A stretch of DNA of 7,976 nt, from the NCBI GenBank assembly GCA_028714395.1, contig JAQTMJ010000030.1, positions 1 to 7,976 on the forward strand, read 5' to 3'. Below the pieces are notes generated by a model. That model had not been told where the DNA came from. It was given only the letters and a program-made list of their open reading frames with translations, and searched no databases. This stretch comes from Candidatus Iainarchaeum sp. (lineage in GTDB: Archaea; Micrarchaeota; Micrarchaeia; Anstonellales; Bilamarchaeaceae). The position numbers and the translations under genes were made by a program. Numbering within the stretch: the stretch's first letter is position 1; each line of letters starts with the position of its first letter. Positions 1 through 6,142 of this stretch are shown piece by piece.

Positions 1-1509
1 TTCCCCGAGGATTTTCCCGTCCTTGTTCATGAGCCTGAAATGGGGCTTGATTTTCCCGCACAGAACCTCAACGCCGAATATGGCTGGTTTGCTGGCGCGG
101 AAGAAACAGCCCGGAAGCGCCTTCACCCTGCAGGGCCAGGGCATTTTTTCCAGCACCTCGCGCTTCTCCCTCTCCTTTTCCTCGGCTTTCCACTCGTCGT
201 AGCGCTCCAGCAGCCGGTAAACGATGTCGCTGTAAAGTATGGGGACCCGGAATTCCTCTCCAGAGGTTTTCGCGTCCGGAAGGATGGGAACATTGAATGC
301 CAGCACCAGCCCCAGGTGGCGGTCCTGGGCAGCCACTGTTGATGCTTTTAGCACGTCCTTGCGCGTCACGCTCCCCACATCGGCCGCGCTTACGGGCACT
401 CCAGCATCCTTGAGCAGTTTCAGAATCACTTCCACGCTGCCCAGCGAATCGGCCTTCACGACCACTCCGAGCTCCTGGCTCTCGAATATTATCTGCTTCA
501 TCTGGGATTCTATTTCGGCCCTGTCCTTTTCAAAATCCCTGGAAACAACCAGCGGGGAGCCGCTCACCGCATCCTCAAGGTCCGAGGCAAGGACGCGCAC
601 CCCTGCGGCCGCGACAACGCTCTTCACGCGCCTGAATTTCTCCTTCGCGCCCGAGATGTTTGGCTCCAGCAGGCCGCGTATCTTCGTATCCTTCACGCCG
701 TTCTTGCCCAGGAAGAGTATTTCGTCCCCTTCCCTGAGCACGCCGTCGTACAATATAACATCAATAGTAGGGCCCAGGCCTTTCTCCCCTTTCACTTCCA
801 TTATGCTCCCTTTGGCAGGGCTGTCAGGGTCCACGTGCAGCTCCTTTTCCAAAAACCTCTGGCTGAGTCCCGAGAGAAGCAGGAGCAGTTCCGCAAGTCC
901 TTCCCTGGTTTTCGCGCTCACCGGGATTATGCCAAGCTGCTTGGTGAAATCGGTCACGCGGTCGAAGCGCTCGGAATCGAAGCCGTGCTCCGAGAGCTTG
1001 CCCATGAGCCCGTACAGCTTCGCGTCCAGGTTGTCCCTCACGTGCTCGGGCTGCTTCGCAAACGATTCAAGGAAGGAATCGGTCTTGTAGGATTTCCACC
1101 CATCCACAAGGTCCAGCTTGTTCGCGGCTATCACGAACGGGGTTTTCGCATTGCGCAGTATCCTTATGCTTTCCACGGTCTGGGGCTGGAATCCCTGCGC
1201 GATATCCACGACCACCACTGCCATGTCCGCTATGCTTCCTCCGCGCTCGCGCAGGTTCGTGAACGCCTCGTGGCCCGGCGTATCTATGAACAGTATTCCG
1301 GGAATCACGAGCTTGATTTTCATCTTCTCCGCAATCTGGCTTGAGATTTCCTCCACCACGCCCCGCGAAACATAGCTCGCACCTATCATCTGGGTTATTC
1401 CTCCTGCTTCCTTCTTGGCGACCTTGGTGCCCCTGATTGCGTCGAGAATCGAAGTTTTGCCATGGTCCACATGGCCCAGGACAGCGATTATCGGAGAACG
1501 TATGAGCAT
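1..1509 (-). CDS. infB: Archaeal translation initiation factor aIF5B (IF2-like GTPase), 3' end cut off by window edge
   Basis: This GTPase of the IF2/eIF5B family promotes ribosomal subunit joining and placement of initiator tRNA in the cytoplasm. The reverse-strand frame stays open from the start to base 1, giving 503 residues; archaeal members have about 600, so roughly the last 100 (end of domain IV) lie outside. Seen directly: P-loop GHVDHGKT (12-19), switch-I GGITQ (36-40), DTPGH with the catalytic-type His (76-80), NKLD (130-133) and SAK (198-200), then a beta-barrel domain II from about 225 and the later ADSLGS block typical of the family. No intein interrupts the P-loop region, a known insertion site in some archaea. 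The chosen ATG gives MLIRSPIIAVLGHVDHGKT, matching usual archaeal N-termini. An in-frame ATG at 1533 would add eight residues and better fits leaderless spacing from the TATA box. Family assignment is secure; the start is less so. Confidence 0.96.
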   Translation of the reverse strand, partial: MLIRSPIIAVLGHVDHGKTSILDAIRGTKVAKKEAGGITQMIGASYVSRGVVEEISSQIAEKMKIKLVIPGILFIDTPGHEAFTNLRERGGSIADMAVVVVDIAQGFQPQTVESIRILRNAKTPFVIAANKLDLVDGWKSYKTDSFLESFAKQPEHVRDNLDAKLYGLMGKLSEHGFDSERFDRVTDFTKQLGIIPVSAKTREGLAELLLLLSGLSQRFLEKELHVDPDSPAKGSIMEVKGEKGLGPTIDVILYDGVLREGDEILFLGKNGVKDTKIRGLLEPNISGAKEKFRRVKSVVAAAGVRVLASDLEDAVSGSPLVVSRDFEKDRAEIESQMKQIIFESQELGVVVKADSLGSVEVILKLLKDAGVPVSAADVGSVTRKDVLKASTVAAQDRHLGLVLAFNVPILPDAKTSGEEFRVPILYSDIVYRLLERYDEWKAEEKEREKREVLEKMPWPCRVKALPGCFFRASKPAIFGVEVLCGKIKPHFRLMNKDGKILGE

Positions 1510-1551
1510 GGAAAACACCGAAGAGATTACCATGGACCTAGGGTGAAACAA

Positions 1552-1561
1552 CTTTATTATA
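1552..1561 (-). promoter_or_regulatory. TATA-like promoter box for infB
   Basis: On the minus strand this reads TATAATAAAG, centred near 1556, which predicts a transcription start near 1530. That start would be leaderless for the ATG at 1533, or give about a 20-base leader for the ATG at 1509. No Shine-Dalgarno precedes either ATG. A second A/T element (ATATAGTAT) lies directly upstream. Inferred from position and composition only. Confidence 0.5.
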
Positions 1562-1610
1562 CTATATGATTAGCCGTTTCATAGGCAGGGCCTTCCGACT
1601 AGGGATTAGC

Positions 1611-1620
1611 TTAAAAAATA
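1611..1620 (+). promoter_or_regulatory. TATA-like promoter box for the TYW1 gene
   Basis: TTAAAAAATA is centred about 25 bases before the ATG at 1640, the spacing of a leaderless archaeal transcript. There is no Shine-Dalgarno between box and start. With the infB box it defines a 130-base divergent promoter region (1510-1639) in which no other feature is seen. Confidence 0.55.
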
Positions 1621-1639
1621 ATCCAAGTGGAATCAGATT

Positions 1640-2650
1640 ATGGGTAGGGGAAAAATCACGATAGACGAGATGGCGCGGCCGCGCTGGGAAGCAAGCTACT
1701 CAATAGTGGGGGCGCACTCTGGAATACAGATTTGCACCTGGACCAAGAAGGCTTTGCGCGGAAAGGGGGTTTGCTACAAGCAGAAATTTTACGGGGTGGA
1801 TTGCCACCGATGCGCCCAAGTTTCGCCTGCGCTCGCATGGTGCTCCGAAAATTGCATATTCTGCTGGCGCCCTAATGAATGGATGAAGGAAATAAAGATG
1901 CGCAGGAGCGAAGTGGATGAGCCTGCGGAGATAATAGCTGGAGTGGTGGAGGCGAGGAAAAAACTGGTTTCTGGCATAAAGGGAGCTCAGGACTCGGAAA
2001 AAGAGCTTTGGGAAGAAAGCTTCAAGCTCTTTCCTTCGCACTGGGCTATTTCCCTTTCCGGGGAGCCCACGCTCTATCCTAAACTGCCTGAGATGGTGAA
2101 AGAGCTTAGGAAGCATAAGGAAGTGAGGAGCATATTCATAGTTTCCAACGGGCAGGAGCCCAAAATGATTGAAAAGCTCGCGAAGATGGATGCGCTGCCC
2201 ACTCAATTGTACATAAGCGTGGATGCGTGTAATGCAAAAATGTTTGAAAAGGTGAACAGACCCAAATACAGGGACGGATGGAAGCGGCTGAACAAAACAC
2301 TTGGGCTGTTGCCTGAATTGGACTGCAGGAGAGTGATAAGGTACACGCTCATAAAAGGAGTGAACGATTCGGAAAAAGAGATGAAGGGATTCGCAGAAAT
2401 GTTCGAGAAAACGAAAGCTGACTTTATTGAGATAAAGGGATACATGTTCTTGGGGGACTCAAGGAAAAGGCTGGTTTTTGAGAATATGCCGAAACATGAA
2501 TACGTGCGGGAGTATGCGAAAAAGATTGCGAAAATGCTTCCGAACTACGAAATAATTGATGAGGATTACTTATCAAGGATTGTGCTGCTCAAAAGGAAGA
2601 ATTCGCCTTATGCGAATTATATTTCTAATGCTGTTGCTGGAAGAAGATAG
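1640..2650 (+). CDS. taw1: tRNA 4-demethylwyosine synthase (TYW1, radical SAM)
   Basis: TYW1/Taw1 builds the tricyclic 4-demethylwyosine ring on N1-methylguanosine 37 of tRNA-Phe, using pyruvate and S-adenosylmethionine, and so helps keep the reading frame at Phe codons. The 336 residues match the short archaeal form without the eukaryotic flavodoxin domain. Seen directly: the radical SAM triad in CSENCIFC (C68, C72, C75) followed by WRP; an upstream Cys set C32 (ICTW), C45 (VCYKQ) and C58 (HRC) that matches the second 4Fe-4S cluster of the family; the GEPT motif at 141-144; and the late EIKGYMFLGDSR block at 264-275 with a downstream MPKHEYV. There is an extra Cys, C55, between C45 and C58. 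The ATG at 1640 is just ahead of the first conserved block and suits the TATA spacing. Codons look more A/T-rich than those of infB. The gene is divergent from infB and appears monocistronic. Confidence 0.95.
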   Translation: MGRGKITIDEMARPRWEASYSIVGAHSGIQICTWTKKALRGKGVCYKQKFYGVDCHRCAQVSPALAWCSENCIFCWRPNEWMKEIKMRRSEVDEPAEIIAGVVEARKKLVSGIKGAQDSEKELWEESFKLFPSHWAISLSGEPTLYPKLPEMVKELRKHKEVRSIFIVSNGQEPKMIEKLAKMDALPTQLYISVDACNAKMFEKVNRPKYRDGWKRLNKTLGLLPELDCRRVIRYTLIKGVNDSEKEMKGFAEMFEKTKADFIEIKGYMFLGDSRKRLVFENMPKHEYVREYAKKIAKMLPNYEIIDEDYLSRIVLLKRKNSPYANYISNAVAGRR

Positions 2651-2666
2651 TGTGTTGAAACATGGT

Positions 2667-2677
2667 TTTTTAAATAT
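2667..2677 (+). promoter_or_regulatory. TATA-like box for the 2707 gene; T-run may also end TYW1 transcription
   Basis: TTTTTAAATAT lies in the 56-base gap after TYW1 and is centred about 34 bases before the next ATG, predicting a transcription start near 2699 and a leader of about 8 bases. The run of six T at 2667-2672, 17 bases after the TYW1 stop, could also act as an archaeal oligo-T termination signal. Both roles are inferred from composition. Confidence 0.45.
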
Positions 2678-2706
2678 TTGATTCGAAACTGCATTAGGTA
2701 AAAATT

Positions 2707-3414
2707 ATGGGAAAGACAGCACAAGGACTGAAAGACCGCCCCCAGAACAATGAGGCAGGCCTGGCCATATTCAGGCGATCCGGCGCCATTTTCGAGGAAG
2801 GAATAATCAGGGTTGAACGCGCCAGGCTGAAATGCCCGAATCTCATGCTCGTATCAAGCAAAGAAATACGCGACGAACTGGCAGGAGAGCATGCGCGTGC
2901 GATAATTAATGGAATCCCCTGCTATTCTGGAACCATATGCGGGTTTTTGAAGCCAGGAAAGAAATTCGGAAGGATTTTGGAGCACACCAATCCCGTAACC
3001 GGCTGGAAGAGAATAATTCATGTGCCCGTGGACTATCGAGGCGAGAAGAATTGCGCGCTTGTTGGGGATCATCCGAATTATAGTATGCATGTGGATTTGA
3101 AAAACAAGGTTATGGAAATAGGCGGGCTGGAACTGGTGGAAAGATTCCCGCCTGTGGAGGGATTCTATTTCGGGGATCCAAAACACGATATTCCCCAGGG
3201 AGAAAAGGTGAACGTAGAGTACAGGAACAAGCAAATCAGGTGGCTTTATCGGGAAGGTGCCTGGGTCGGACCGGTTTTAGTGACTCGCTTGCCTCTGGCG
3301 GTCGTGCTTGTGGACTGCGAGGCCTGGCTTAATGAAATCAGCCCGTTCACTGCCAGAATGATTGTTAAGCTGAACCAGCCTAATACACTATCTCTGGAAG
3401 CCGCTTCTTTTTAG
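2707..3414 (+). CDS. Conserved-looking hypothetical protein, 235 aa, function unknown
   Basis: I do not recognise this family. The protein looks soluble: there is no signal peptide and no long hydrophobic segment, except a short stretch near 195-203 (PLAVVLVDC). It is rich in beta-favouring segments and in Arg/Lys. Possible landmarks are five cysteines (C43, C72, C78, C116, C204), a PCYSGTICGF segment at 71-80, the aromatic/acidic stretch EGFYFGDPKHD at 151-161, and a Trp-containing IRWLYREGAW at 177-186. The coding case rests on an uninterrupted frame that fills the space between TYW1 and purP, an upstream TATA-like box, and codon use like that of TYW1. It follows TYW1 by 56 bases on the same strand but appears to have its own promoter. 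Its last 35 bases overlap the 3' end of convergent purP. A functional link to either neighbour cannot be inferred. Confidence 0.75.
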   Translation: MGKTAQGLKDRPQNNEAGLAIFRRSGAIFEEGIIRVERARLKCPNLMLVSSKEIRDELAGEHARAIINGIPCYSGTICGFLKPGKKFGRILEHTNPVTGWKRIIHVPVDYRGEKNCALVGDHPNYSMHVDLKNKVMEIGGLELVERFPPVEGFYFGDPKHDIPQGEKVNVEYRNKQIRWLYREGAWVGPVLVTRLPLAVVLVDCEAWLNEISPFTARMIVKLNQPNTLSLEAASF

Positions 3415-4423
3415 CAGCTTCTTTTATTTCTATCGCAATTCTCCTTCCCATGCTCATCGGTTTTTTGTCCATGAATACGGAATAGGGCGAAGAGTCCGAA
3501 AACATGTTTGTTCCTGCGACTATGCGCGCGGATATCTCGAATGCGTAAATCTCCATCTTCTCGGTTATTATGGTCTCAACGCAGAACGGGCCAGGAATTC
3601 CGCCAAACAGCTTATCAGCGGCTTCCGAGACTTTCTTCCCTATTTCCATATATTCGGGAAGCAGGGATTCGCGGAGCACAAGGGGCTCGTTCGCAACCAC
3701 TGTGAAGCCCATGCTGGCCTTTGCATTTGCATAAAGCGCCCTTCCTATCTCATCGGCGTTGCTTTCCACGCGTCTATCAACGCCCAAAAGCTCCACGCTG
3801 CCTTTTCCTGCGCGGTAGCCCTTTGCGTTTAGAGGGGAATAGAAATAATGCGGATACGCTCTTACTCCGGAAAGGAATTCCTGTATCATCGCGGGCTTGT
3901 TTCCCACCTTATTCCTATATTCATCGTAGGAATTCACAATAACGTAGCCCATCCCGCCTTTTGCGCCAGGGAATTTCACTATTGCAGGGCGATCTATTTC
4001 CTGCGGATTGGAAAATACGCGCGAAGTCCGCAAGCCGGCTTTGCTCATCCACTCGAACATTTTTTCCCTTGAGCGCTCCCAAACCAGGGAGCTTCGGTTG
4101 CCCAGAACAGGAATGGGCAAATTGTCCAGTTTCTCCCCTACGTATTCGACAAAGGAGCCGTGCGGAACTATTATCGCGTTCCTTGAAACCAGTTCGGAAA
4201 CAGGAATCTGCGCGTAGGAATCAACGAATAGGAATTCATCAGGCTTTGCAAGCGGGAATGCGTCATAAATCTTCTCCTTTCCGCGCAGGCATATCCCTAT
4301 TGTTTTCAATCCCTCGAGCTTCGCGCCGTGGAAAATCTGCAATGAAGAATGGGAGCATATGGTGGCGACTGCGGGCTTCTTGTAGGATGAAATTATGGAA
4401 TCTATTCTGGATTTTTCAATCAT
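3380..4423 (-). CDS. purP: Formate-dependent FAICAR synthetase PurP (canonical type)
   Basis: PurP is the archaeal ATP-grasp enzyme that formylates AICAR to FAICAR with ATP and formate, the penultimate step of IMP synthesis, replacing the folate-dependent PurH activity of bacteria. The 347 residues are a normal length. Seen directly: the N-terminal CSHSSLQIFHGAKLEG block (23-38), VPHGSF (86-91), PVLGNR (105-110), the glycine-rich loop VKFPGAKGGMGY (149-160), HYFYSPL (192-198), LLGVDRR (212-218), LRESLLP (250-256), GPFC (278-281), FEISARIVAGTN (295-306) and MGRRIAIEIK (325-334). From memory it is closest to the Pyrococcus furiosus PF1517-like branch. About eight extra residues follow the YSPL motif. 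It is the last gene of the minus-strand cluster; its ATG begins one base after the vapC stop, so translational coupling is likely. Its 3' end overlaps the convergent 2707 gene by 35 bases. Confidence 0.93.
   Translation of the reverse strand: MIEKSRIDSIISSYKKPAVATICSHSSLQIFHGAKLEGLKTIGICLRGKEKIYDAFPLAKPDEFLFVDSYAQIPVSELVSRNAIIVPHGSFVEYVGEKLDNLPIPVLGNRSSLVWERSREKMFEWMSKAGLRTSRVFSNPQEIDRPAIVKFPGAKGGMGYVIVNSYDEYRNKVGNKPAMIQEFLSGVRAYPHYFYSPLNAKGYRAGKGSVELLGVDRRVESNADEIGRALYANAKASMGFTVVANEPLVLRESLLPEYMEIGKKVSEAADKLFGGIPGPFCVETIITEKMEIYAFEISARIVAGTNMFSDSSPYSVFMDKKPMSMGRRIAIEIKEAAKKKRLPEIVY
3405..3430 (+). terminator. T-rich tract, possible terminator of the 2707 gene
   Basis: Two T-rich runs (TTCTTTTT at 3405-3412 and TTCTTTTATTTC at 3419-3430) straddle the stop codon of the 2707 gene and resemble archaeal oligo-T termination signals. 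On the other strand the same bases are the Lys-rich C-terminal codons of purP, so the T content has a competing explanation. Confidence 0.35.
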
Positions 4424-4424
4424 A

Positions 4425-4799
4425 TCACTCGCCCTCTTTTACAAACTCGACGCATTCCTTCCCCTTAAAATGATCGTCGCCGGTAAGAACGATGCCATTG
4501 GCGTCGGCGTAGGAATAAACTATCCCGTCAATAACCGGCAGGGCTTCCCTCTCGCTCACCTGGGCCGCCTTTACTGCCTGCTCGAAATCAAGCCCCATTA
4601 TGAGGCTGTGCTTTTCCATGAACGAAAGCATGGCGCTTATTTTTTCAGGGTTCATTCCATTCCTGAGCGACACGCGGACAAACTCCGCGACAACAATTGA
4701 GGGAGTTACCAGGTAATTGTTGTCCATGAGCCTGGATATTTTGCCTTTTCTTTCGAAATAGGCTATCCACGCATAGGTGTCAACGATATAAGTCTTCAT
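4425..4799 (-). CDS. vapC: VapC-type PIN-domain ribonuclease toxin
   Basis: This is a PIN-domain protein of 124 residues, the normal size for a VapC toxin, a Mg-dependent ribonuclease held inactive by its VapB partner. The acidic metal-binding set is present: D7 in IVDTYAWI, E39 in SIVVAEF, D91 in PVIDGIVYSYAD, and D108/D109 in LTGDDHF, so the catalytic site appears intact. The start overlaps the end of the antitoxin gene by 20 bases and has a strong GGAGGAGG Shine-Dalgarno nine bases upstream. The stop (TGA) is one base before the purP ATG. The gene pair sits between two purP paralogues. The cellular target (tRNA, rRNA or mRNA) cannot be read from the sequence. Confidence 0.92.
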   Translation of the reverse strand: MKTYIVDTYAWIAYFERKGKISRLMDNNYLVTPSIVVAEFVRVSLRNGMNPEKISAMLSFMEKHSLIMGLDFEQAVKAAQVSEREALPVIDGIVYSYADANGIVLTGDDHFKGKECVEFVKEGE

Positions 4800-5004
4800 G
4801 GACTTTCGCCTCCTCCCCGCGCATCTTTTTCAGCTCCTTGAGCAGACCCTTCCCTTTCAGGAAGCCGGCCATGCTTTCCTTTCTTTCTTCGAATAGATGC
4901 TCCTTCAGGCACTGGTTCACAAACTTTGAAATGTTGCCCTTGGAAAGCTGGCGGACCATCGCAATTATCTCATCATCGAATATCAATGTGGTTCTTTCGC
5001 TCAT
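4780..5004 (-). CDS. vapB: VapB-type ribbon-helix-helix antitoxin
   Basis: This 74-residue protein has an N-terminal ribbon-helix-helix DNA-binding fold: the beta strand RTTLIFD (4-10), then helices over DEIIAMVRQL and NISKFVNQCLKEHL (24-37). A charged C-terminal half follows that would wrap the toxin. Such antitoxins neutralise their VapC partner and usually repress their own promoter. The frame stays open upstream, but the ATG at 5004 is chosen because the RHH strand begins right after it and a GGTGAG lies just upstream; an ATG at 5022 is a weaker alternative. The gene overlaps vapC by 20 bases. It has a TATA-like box and a tandem-repeat element in the 47 bases after the purP-like stop, so it can probably be transcribed separately from the upstream genes. 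Confidence 0.88.
   Translation of the reverse strand: MSERTTLIFDDEIIAMVRQLSKGNISKFVNQCLKEHLFEERKESMAGFLKGKGLLKELKKMRGEEAKVHEDLYR
4809..4816 (-). promoter_or_regulatory. Shine-Dalgarno of vapC
   Basis: GGAGGAGG on the minus strand ends nine bases before the vapC ATG and lies inside the vapB coding region. It supports the ATG at 4799 and independent ribosome loading on the toxin frame. Confidence 0.7.
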
Positions 5005-5012
5005 ATGCTCAC

Positions 5013-5040
5013 CATACAACATACAGCATACAGCATATAA
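5013..5040 (-). repeat. Four tandem 7-bp repeats before vapB, candidate VapB operator
   Basis: Read on the plus strand, four consecutive heptamers run CATACAA, CATACAG, CATACAG, CATATAA; the last is degenerate. They begin nine bases upstream of the vapB ATG and merge with its TATA box. RHH antitoxins commonly bind short repeats at their own promoter, so this is a plausible autoregulatory operator. The repeat is seen directly; the role is inferred. Confidence 0.6.
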
Positions 5041-5043
5041 AAA
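5034..5043 (-). promoter_or_regulatory. TATA-like promoter box for vapB
   Basis: TTTTTATATG on the minus strand is centred about 34 bases before the vapB ATG, predicting a transcription start near 5012 inside the tandem repeats. It lies between the purP-like stop and vapB, giving vapBC, and possibly purP behind it, a promoter separate from the upstream genes. Confidence 0.55.
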
Positions 5044-5051
5044 TGTTTCTT

Positions 5052-6140
5052 TCAAGTGGTTATGAGATTCACTTTCTTCTGCTTCTGCGCGTCCTTTATC
5101 TCCATGGCTATGCGCCTTCCGAAGGAAACGTTTTCCCCGAAGAGGTATGATGAGTAGGGGGTGAAGCGCGTTCCCGGCGAGCCCGGTATCCTGAAGGAAA
5201 CGTCGAAAACCACCAGGTTCTCCTTTCCGTTTTCCTCGGTGAGCGCGCACTGGAGCGCGAAAGGACCGATTATCCCGGGCTTGTATTCGTGCCTGCACAC
5301 TTCCACCAAACGTTCTCCGGCCTGGAACACCTGCTCAAGCAGGGATTCGCGTATGGTGGCAGCGATGTGCCCTGCTTCTATGTTGGATACGCGCATGCGC
5401 TTGAGCGCCTCGATCTGCATGTCCGCGGTCATGTGCAAAAACCCGTCCAGGTTGGTCTGCCTCCTGGTGTCTATTCCCAGGAGCTCCAGCTCCCCGTTCA
5501 GCGGGGAATAGAAGAAATTGAAGTTGAACTGCGCTCCCACGACGAATTCCTCTATGCGGGCGTGCTCCAGCGCCTGCTTGGTTATTATGCCCTGGCCTAT
5601 GAGCTTCCCGGACTTGTGCATGTAATCCTCGTAGGAATCCACAAGGAAGAAGGCGCGCTCGTAGGAGCGCTTGGCCTCGGAAACTTTCACTATGGAAATC
5701 CTGCCTATCCTTTCCGGGGAGGGCATCACCCGCGGCGTATCTATCCTCGCCTGCTCCATCAGATAATACTGGTTGCGGTCCACGTTGCGCTCCTCTGCCT
5801 TGAGGAGGAAGCGGTTGCCGAAAATGGGGATTTGAAAATTCTTCTCTATGTTGTCGTTGCCCACGTACACCGAGAAGCTCCTGTTGGGAACGAAGATGCA
5901 GTCCCTTTTTTTCATGTATGCCATGTTCTCCTTTTTCAAAATTTCCGAAAAGCTTTCGAGCACCAGCGTCTCGTCGACCACGCCCAGCTGCTTTTTTCCG
6001 CGCCTGCGCGTCCTGTAGTATTGGGCGTAGGTTTTCTCCCTTTTCCTCTGGGCCACAACCAAAGTCCTGAATCCTTCCTGCTTCGCCCCTTCGCACACGT
6101 CCAGCGCGCTGTGGCTTCCCAAAGTAGCTATGGTTGCCAT
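5052..6140 (-). CDS. Divergent PurP-family ATP-grasp paralogue
   Basis: This is a second PurP-family protein of 362 residues. Family blocks, numbered from this start: LGSHSALDVCEGAKQEGF near the N-terminus, PIFGNR (105-110), FNFFYSPL (207-214), ELLGIDTRRQTNLDG (219-233), IRESLLEQVF (263-272), KPGIIGPF (287-294) and FGRRIAMEIKDA (340-351). From memory it resembles the P. furiosus PF0421-like branch. The FEISARIVAGTN block of canonical PurP appears here as FDVSFRIPGSPGTR, and the glycine-rich loop is VKVSEAKRSYERAFF (151-165), so ATP or substrate handling may differ. It could be a second FAICAR synthetase, a subunit partner, or an enzyme for another ribonucleotide. The ATG at 6140 is favoured by a GGAGG eight bases upstream. 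The ATG at 6146 would add two residues and overlap the preceding stop as ATGA. Codons look more G/C-rich than in purP. Confidence 0.88.
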   Translation of the reverse strand: MATIATLGSHSALDVCEGAKQEGFRTLVVAQRKREKTYAQYYRTRRRGKKQLGVVDETLVLESFSEILKKENMAYMKKRDCIFVPNRSFSVYVGNDNIEKNFQIPIFGNRFLLKAEERNVDRNQYYLMEQARIDTPRVMPSPERIGRISIVKVSEAKRSYERAFFLVDSYEDYMHKSGKLIGQGIITKQALEHARIEEFVVGAQFNFNFFYSPLNGELELLGIDTRRQTNLDGFLHMTADMQIEALKRMRVSNIEAGHIAATIRESLLEQVFQAGERLVEVCRHEYKPGIIGPFALQCALTEENGKENLVVFDVSFRIPGSPGTRFTPYSSYLFGENVSFGRRIAMEIKDAQKQKKVNLITT

Positions 6141-6142
6141 AA

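Noticed and set aside
239..1090. A 283-codon plus-strand frame, very Ser-rich
   Set aside because: It is antisense to infB, whose full GTPase motif set runs through the same bases; the Ser/Thr richness is typical of a shadow frame.
1510..1639. Possible RNA gene or small ORF in the divergent gap
   Set aside because: No tRNA-like fold or convincing start/stop pair was seen; the two promoter boxes account for the A/T-rich content.
5013..5040. Tandem heptamers as a CRISPR array or replication iterons
   Set aside because: The units are only 7 bases with no spacers, occur four times at one promoter, and no cas or replication-initiator gene is nearby; an operator is the simpler reading.
5005..5298. 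N-terminal extension of the VapB frame up to 5298
   Set aside because: The extension runs antiparallel to no start signal and overlaps the 3' end of the purP-like gene. The RHH strand starts just after the ATG at 5004, which has its own promoter elements.
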